In this document: piece after piece, positions 58,693-64,000 of the stretch | Layout: each line of letters begins with the position of its first letter | Numbering within the stretch: position 1 is the stretch's first letter | NCBI GenBank assembly: GCA_008638375.1 | Contig: CM018033.1 | Location: forward strand, 13,557,763 to 13,621,762 | Direction of reading: 5' to 3' | Origin: Nyssa sinensis | Taxonomy: Eukaryota > Streptophyta > Magnoliopsida > Cornales > Nyssaceae | Length of the DNA: 64,000 nucleotides | The notes under the pieces: generated by a model | Told to the model about the DNA's origin: nothing | Databases searched by the model: none | The model's input: only the letters and a program-made list of their open reading frames with translations | Translations under genes and position numbers: made by a program

Positions 58693-59277
58693 GTGATTAT
58701 ATTAGAAAAGAAATAGCAGGTTCAGTCAGACTAGTTGGAAGCTTGTAAAGCTATGAACCCTTTTTGTAATAAGATTTTGCTAGTCATGATGTAGTTGCTT
58801 TTGGAAATTTTGGACTGTATATCGAATATGACATCAGCAGGCTTTGGAAAAATTACATCATGTACTTTTTGTAAATACTATGGAATGTATAAATAGATAA
58901 CTAATGTTGACTTGAGTGTTGATTGACGCTTCCGCAATAGAAAAAGAAATTTATTCCGCTGCGTTTGATTAATGGAAATCAAAAAAGGCCTCGGTGGCCG
59001 ATCACGAGCCTTCGATCCGCATGGGCCGGATTTGGGGTCGTGACAATGATTGTTCTATTTATTTATTGTTATGTTTTCTTCTGGTTAAATTTACGGTTTA
59101 CATTGTTAGAGACATAATGACTAATCTATTGATATATATGCATTTTAGTTGGACACTTGTTATACACTTCACATCTCACATGCCCACACTTTGTACTGCC
59201 TTAACTTTCCTTATTTTAGAATCTCTAATGGGGCTGTTGTTTTGACTCCAACCAGATGCAGGTAACTTCAAGGAGTT

Positions 59278-61760
59278 TTTCACGCCCTAAGTCCTTAAAG
59301 ACCTAGGTTATGATCGAGTCCCTATAGTACATCTAGTAATATTTAAAGTTCACCCTACTTGATTTTCATTCCATGAATTATACTATTTAGTAATTAACTA
59401 TTATACATTGTTTCTTGAAGCCCCATGCATCAAAATCAAAAAAACAAAAACAAAAACAATCAGATTCATTTAGGATACAACTTATGGTTCATTTCTTTTT
59501 TGTTCACTAAACAGTTCAGCCCTGTTTGAAGCCACATATCTCTCAACTCATAAGACCTGATATCTTGAGCTTTTTAGAGCATGTTCTAATATGACTCTAC
59601 TATTAGGGAGCTTTGGAATTACTCAAAAATACATCCAGTAGCTCAAATTATCAATAAAATGGTGAAGGCAGGTCTAAACTGCTCTGTTTAAACAATAGGT
59701 CCACACAGTTTAAAGCTTTGTATCTCCTAATTTATAAAAGCCTGCTATTATGAGCTTTATATTACATATTCCACTATAAGTCTAGTTTCCATAGAACTTG
59801 GAAGCACTCGAAAAGAATACCTAGAACTCAAGTTATGGACTGATTTGTAAATAGTGGTCAAATTCTATGCAGGTTTTTAAAATTAGCATAACTCCCTCAA
59901 TATTTGCCTAATTAAGGTCATTCTTTAGCCATTTGAAATCTAAGACAACGACGTTTAATTCTGTAAAATATGAGATTCTAATTCCATAGGATGTAGGAGG
60001 AAAATAAATAAATAAGGGCAAAAAGGAAATTTCACATTTGTCTTGCTTTTGGCTTATTAAAGTCAATTCCCTACACACCTAAAACACACACTAGACACAC
60101 ATACAAGCATTCACGTAAAGGAGAAGGAAGAGAAGGGAAGAAAGAGAAGAAGAGAAAGAAAGTGAGAAAATTTGGAAAGAATGATTAGGGCCATCTTTTG
60201 GAAGATTGACGAAACACAAACCCTATTCTACCTATAAGCACCAAATGAAGTTGGGGATTTTGAAGATTCTAACCAAAATCATCAAGAATAAAGTAAGGGT
60301 TTCTACCACTACTTAAAGAATTGAGGTATGGGATTTCTAAACCTAGGTATAGGACTTGTAGATAGGTTTACCATGAATCTATCTCATATCTTATTATAGA
60401 ATTGTTAATTTTTGCATACTTGGGCATATGTTGGATGTACCTTGAAAATCTATGTATTGGTTGAACTTTTGCTATGAAATGAATTATTTTTATCCTATTT
60501 TGATGCTGACATAACTCCCGGTTGAATGCGAAAATGCTTGATTGGTGAAATCATGAAATGGGGTTACTTGTATTACGCTTGATAATTCAAATTGCACACC
60601 AAGTGTTTGTGAAAATGCTTCAATGTATGCTTGATGTAAATTCATAATGATTGAGTGAAATAACTTGAATGTTTATCCTTCTTGATGAACATATGATGAA
60701 TTGTGAACATAAACATGAATGATAAGCCCTTGAAAATGTGAGAATAAAAACTTGGAAAGAAATGAACATTGGGCTAGAATTGGGGCACATCAATTGTGTG
60801 ATTTTTTAGCGTGGTAAGATTGTGCTTACTCGGGGTTTTGATTAGTGTTAGGAATGGTTCTCCCTTCTGCTTGTGAGTCGTAAACCTGCGCGAGTGGTCG
60901 TATGTCTTTATCATATTAATAGCCCGTAAAATATAGAAAGCTTACCGATGGCCGACTAGAAATATAGTATTGGGATTGAGACTTGAAAATTGATGAGAGG
61001 AAACCTTAAGAATTGAAAAGACTTGAACAATTGTGAACTCCTCTAATTGACTTATATTTGATTAAATTGTGTATTGCTCTCTATTGATAATTATAAATGT
61101 GATATTGTAATAAGATATTCTCCATTGACTCATTTTGCTTATGATGAGATATATGCTTTGAAGCCACTTGTGTGCCACTACACATGCACAAGCATACACT
61201 TCACACTACAATTTCTTACCTTTATTTAGATTTCTTCTACTGGGGTTGTTGAACTGACCCTTACTAGATGCAAGAGCGGGAAAAGAGATGGTTATGAGTT
61301 AAAGAATCCTTTAATGTTACTTTTGGAAGACCTCATTTTATATACTTGGATGACCCCTTATGTGGAGGCTTGTAATGACTCTCATTTTTTAACACAATTG
61401 AACATGTATATAATTGTGGTGGATTATGTTTTTGGGTAACACTTGAAGGATTATGTAAGCTATTTTGGAAAGATTGACATTTTTGTATACTTGACTACCA
61501 TGTTGGGAAGCTCATTGATTGTATTTTCTATTGAAATAGACTGTGTATAATGTAGATAAAATGTGTATGAACTAGGATGTTAAATGATGATGTAAACATT
61601 TTGAGACACATGGTTTTTTTCTGATTCTTTTGAAGTTGTGAAGCATAAGGCTTGAATTTGGAAATTTAGGTATTGTTTCTTGATGAATGAAAGTACACTA
61701 GATGTTTAATAAATGTTAGTCTATGACATGAATCTCGAATGTAATGAATTTGGATGTCTA
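59278..61760 (+). mobile_element. Second family-4 LTR-like sequence
   Basis: It starts near TTCACGCCCTAAGTCC. It resembles the split family-4 LTR in its purine-rich leader (60117-60180), a donor-like ATTGAG|GTATGGG (60325), the GTGAGTCGTAAACCTGCGC block (60873; compare 55280), and an acceptor-like CCCTTACTAG|ATGCAAG (about 61258; compare CCAACCAG|ATGCAGG at 59254). No gene. The borders are approximate. Confidence 0.4.
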
Positions 61761-62097
61761 AGGTACTAAAGAAATAGGCTGAATTGAGGAAAATAATTAA
61801 AATATAAGAGATTTTCAAAGTAGGTCAGAGTAGGGGCCAAAAGGCCGATCGACACCTCGTGAGTGCCGATCGGCACTAGAAGGTAAGAAACCCCCCTCTT
61901 AGTGTACCGATCGACACTAGGGGGCAAACCTGATTCTCTCTCTCCTATTTTGTCAATTTGGCTTTCGAACCGACTTTTTGCTACCTGATTTGCCTTCAAT
62001 TAACTATTTAAACTAAATAAGGATGAAAGAAGATGTTTTACATTTAATTATATCACCTTAGAGTGGATCGGAAAGGGGTTACTCACCCCACACTTGG
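61761..62097 (-). other. Unassigned LTR-like fragment
   Basis: It contains an imperfect repeat of CCGATCGACAC/CCGATCGGCAC words (61845-61920). At its right edge, on the minus strand, GTGTGGG|GTGAGTAACCCC resembles the donors of the long LTRs. An open frame at 61766-61999 (minus) covers these repeats and is not credible as a gene. Confidence 0.35.
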
Positions 62098-64000
62098 TGT
62101 CACATCCCGAACCCCACCCTACGCGGATGTCGAGGACGTGACTGCCAGTCGGTCGCGACGCGACCAACCAAAGGCAAATTCTGAACTTTCTGACGAATTG
62201 CACTCCAACTGTAGGGTCAGATGCAGCGGAATTTAAAACTTTTTCTTTGTGTCACGGGAATGCAACTCACTTATCCATTTTAAGTATATGTATCACAGAG
62301 CAAGACTAAATCCAGTCAGTCAACAATTCTAATCTCAGAAGCATATCTAAAATTAAGCATATAACAACAGAGCAGATCTAATATCTCTAGAGTACCATTA
62401 GTTCCATGAGCCATGTCTATCTAGTATATATCAGTCAAGTCAGTCATAACATACCACTCACCGGAATAACCAGGTTCAATCCACAATTCAGTGCCGTCAG
62501 ATCCTTACTTGCAATGCCACTTGGCCTATTCACTGTCATGTCATAGTACCTTCTAATCCAATGGAGGTAATTCCTGAAAAATGTCAGAATAATGGGGTGA
62601 GCTTAAATAAGCCCAGTGAGTAACACAGATTCCCTATCATGGGTTTCAAAACGAGCTTTGTGCTTCCAAGGCACATGGATAATTTAGTCATTTCAAAAAT
62701 AACTATTTTTATAAATCCATTTCATAAGCAGTCTAGTACAATAAAACAGAATCGAACAAACGATACAAACGGATCGGAACATGACATAACCAATCGGTCA
62801 AAACAATAACTATTGCTAATATATCGGTCAAGACACAGACTTTTCATTAACGGAACGAATCACAATCGGGACTGAGTGGGAACAATAAGTCAGTCAAGAC
62901 AGGGGCATATTATCAATGACTAGAACATAGCGGAGTTGAACAAGATCAATCAAGACAAGGCATACCAATAACAGGACGGAAACATAACGGAACTAGACCA
63001 TCTATCAATCAGGCCAGACATGTCATCAACGGACGGAATATAACGAAATCGAACGGAAACAATACATCAGTCAAGCAAAGGCATATCGCGAACGGATAAA
63101 ATTATAACGGAACTAAACGGAAACAATACACTAATCAGGACACAAGCAAATCATGAACAGGACACAACATAACGAAACCGTGTAGAAACAATATAACAAT
63201 TAAGTCAGGGACACATCACTGTCGGAACTAATCATAACTGGACTAAACAATGTTTCAATCAAGACAGACGTATCATCAACGGACAGTACACAACGGAACT
63301 GGACCATATATCAATCAAGGCGGACTTAACATCATTAACGGACGGAACATGTCAGAACCGGACGGAACATATCAATCGAGGCAGACATATCATTAACAGA
63401 CAGCACATAACCGAACTGAACGGAATTCCTAATTCAAAGGATACAAGCACATCACGTGGAATGTGATACAAAGGGCGTACATTAAGTACATACATTTAAA
63501 CAATATAGCATTCAGACAGTATACTATACAAAGCGGTACGATACAACAAAATGTTGTTCTTTGCCTATATCACATGGTTCATTTAATCGTTTCGGAAATA
63601 ATGGTTCAATATATCCATTTTATCTCAACAGTTCAAAACGGGCAAAACAGTACGGAATGCTAGCACAGGGATCAGGATTATAGTCAATTATCTAAAAAGA
63701 CTAAAACTATGTCATAAGTGATATAGTACGGAAAGGCATGCATTTAAATAATTGCACTTAAAGAATTGCATTCAAAATAGATCAATAAATCAAGGGACAG
63801 TATCAAAACAGTGTCAGAAGTTACTCACAAACTTTACGCTTATTTCCTTGCATAAATAATCCGATAACCTCCAGGTACGTCAGGCATCTCCATGTATATC
63901 CTGAATAATAATCATTAATCACAGACAGATCAGAACTCATCCATTCAGGTCTCATTCGTCATCTTAGGTATCTATTGGATTACCTAAGATAGCCTAGTAG
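62098..64000 (-). mobile_element. Long LTR, family 3 (runs off the window)
   Basis: On the minus strand it ends at 62098 with GTTCGGGATGTGACA. It matches the reverse complement of 1-1305. Exon-like blocks are 63829-63900 (acceptor TATTATTCAG|GATATAC, donor TTT|GTGAGTAAC) and 62462-62573 (acceptor TTTTTCAG|GAATTACC, then CCG|GTGAGTGG). The minisatellite lies in the 1.26-kb interval between them. The LTR start is beyond 64000. Confidence 0.72.
62790..63430. repeat. Minisatellite of about 56-62 bp units
   Basis: About ten diverged units, each with a TCAATCAAGACAGRCATATC-like half and an AACGGACGGAACATAACGGA-like half. Two adjacent units near 63257 and 63313 measure 56 and 61 bp. It is the inverted counterpart of the array at 1-715. 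Confidence 0.85.

Larger units (their letters stand above)
55460..59045 (+). mobile_element. Solo LTR G, family 2 (3.59 kb)
   Basis: Termini are TGTAATATCCCGACCC and GGGGTCGTGACA. Perfect duplications ATGAT flank it (55455-55459 and 59046-59050). The order of microsatellites, (GA)n, TATA, leader palindrome, purine-rich leader, donor, paired TGACGTCA and middle exon matches the minus-strand unit 9332-13134. No coding sequence. Confidence 0.88.
42624..59277 (+). mobile_element. Family-4 LTR interrupted by four solo LTRs
   Basis: Pieces 42624-42874, 47075-47715, 51438-51838, 54700-55459 and 59046-59277 remain when the four TSD-bounded solo LTRs are removed. Together they form about 2.3 kb that starts TGTCACCACCCGATTTC. 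Sequence themes continue across junctions: GGTCAACTGGTGAATA before D and GGTCAATTGGTGAACA after it, and GTTCAAACGAGC before E and GTTCGAATGAGC after it. The order and words of the later pieces resemble 59278-61760. The right end is not defined. Confidence 0.45.

Noticed and set aside
61766..61999. Minus-strand open frame as a gene
   Set aside because: It covers CCGATCGACAC-type repeats in an LTR-like fragment and has no domain-like sequence.
1..64000. tRNA or rRNA genes
   Set aside because: Only SINE-like box motifs (7395-7567 and 37387-37610) and retroviral primer sites were found. No complete cloverleaf or rRNA segment was recognised.

Overview
The window looks like nuclear DNA of a flowering plant, probably a eudicot with a repeat-rich genome. 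The reasons are GT-AG introns, a plant-type GH31 alpha-glucosidase gene, Ty1/copia and Ty3/gypsy retrotransposons with plant primer sites, and abundant (TA)n, (TG)n and (GA)n tracts. I cannot name the species. There is one recognisable host gene; almost everything else is retrotransposon sequence, much of it nested.

Layout. 1-1305 is the end of a long LTR (family 3, +). 1419-5052 is a complete solo LTR (family 1, +, duplication AGAGA). 5058-8481 is mostly unassigned and holds one SINE-like sequence. 8482-17510 is a decayed Ty1/copia element split by a family-2 solo LTR at 9332-13134 (-, duplication AAACA). 17534-20473 is another family-1 solo LTR (+), ending 182 bp before the start codon of the host gene. 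20656-31255 is the five-exon GH31 gene; intron 2 holds a complete non-coding LTR element at 22931-27334 (duplication CATTA, antisense). Exon 5 has one extra base that shifts the frame. 32030-32690 is a Ty3/gypsy gag fragment (-). 33742-37184 is a short two-LTR element with gag and protease only (TR-GAG type). 37611-40520 is a family-1 LTR whose 5' end recurs inverted at its far end. From 42624 to about 59277 an older LTR (family 4) has been hit by four solo LTRs: 42875-47074 (-), 47716-51437 (+), 51839-54699 (-) and 55460-59045 (+). A family-4 relative follows to about 61760, and 62098-64000 is a family-3 LTR (-), the inverted counterpart of the first 1.3 kb.

The most unusual feature is shared by the long LTRs of families 1-3 and perhaps 4. 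They carry splice-like signals at corresponding places: a donor after a purine-rich leader, a small middle exon of about 46-130 nt (TTTTAG|GAAC to CAG|GTATGA or CAG|GTGAGT), and 0.7-1.3 kb further on a CTGAC-like branch point with an acceptor such as TTACAG|ATGA. The signals fix the orientation of each LTR and suggest a non-coding leader with introns inside the LTR. This was read by eye and has no transcript support.

How the parts may work together: the solo LTR at 17534-20473 points toward the GH31 gene and could supply an alternative promoter or leader. The intron-2 element carries TATA boxes directed against the gene. The GH31 product would be a secreted alpha-glucosidase of 903 residues if the frameshift is an assembly error; otherwise the gene is probably a recent pseudogene.
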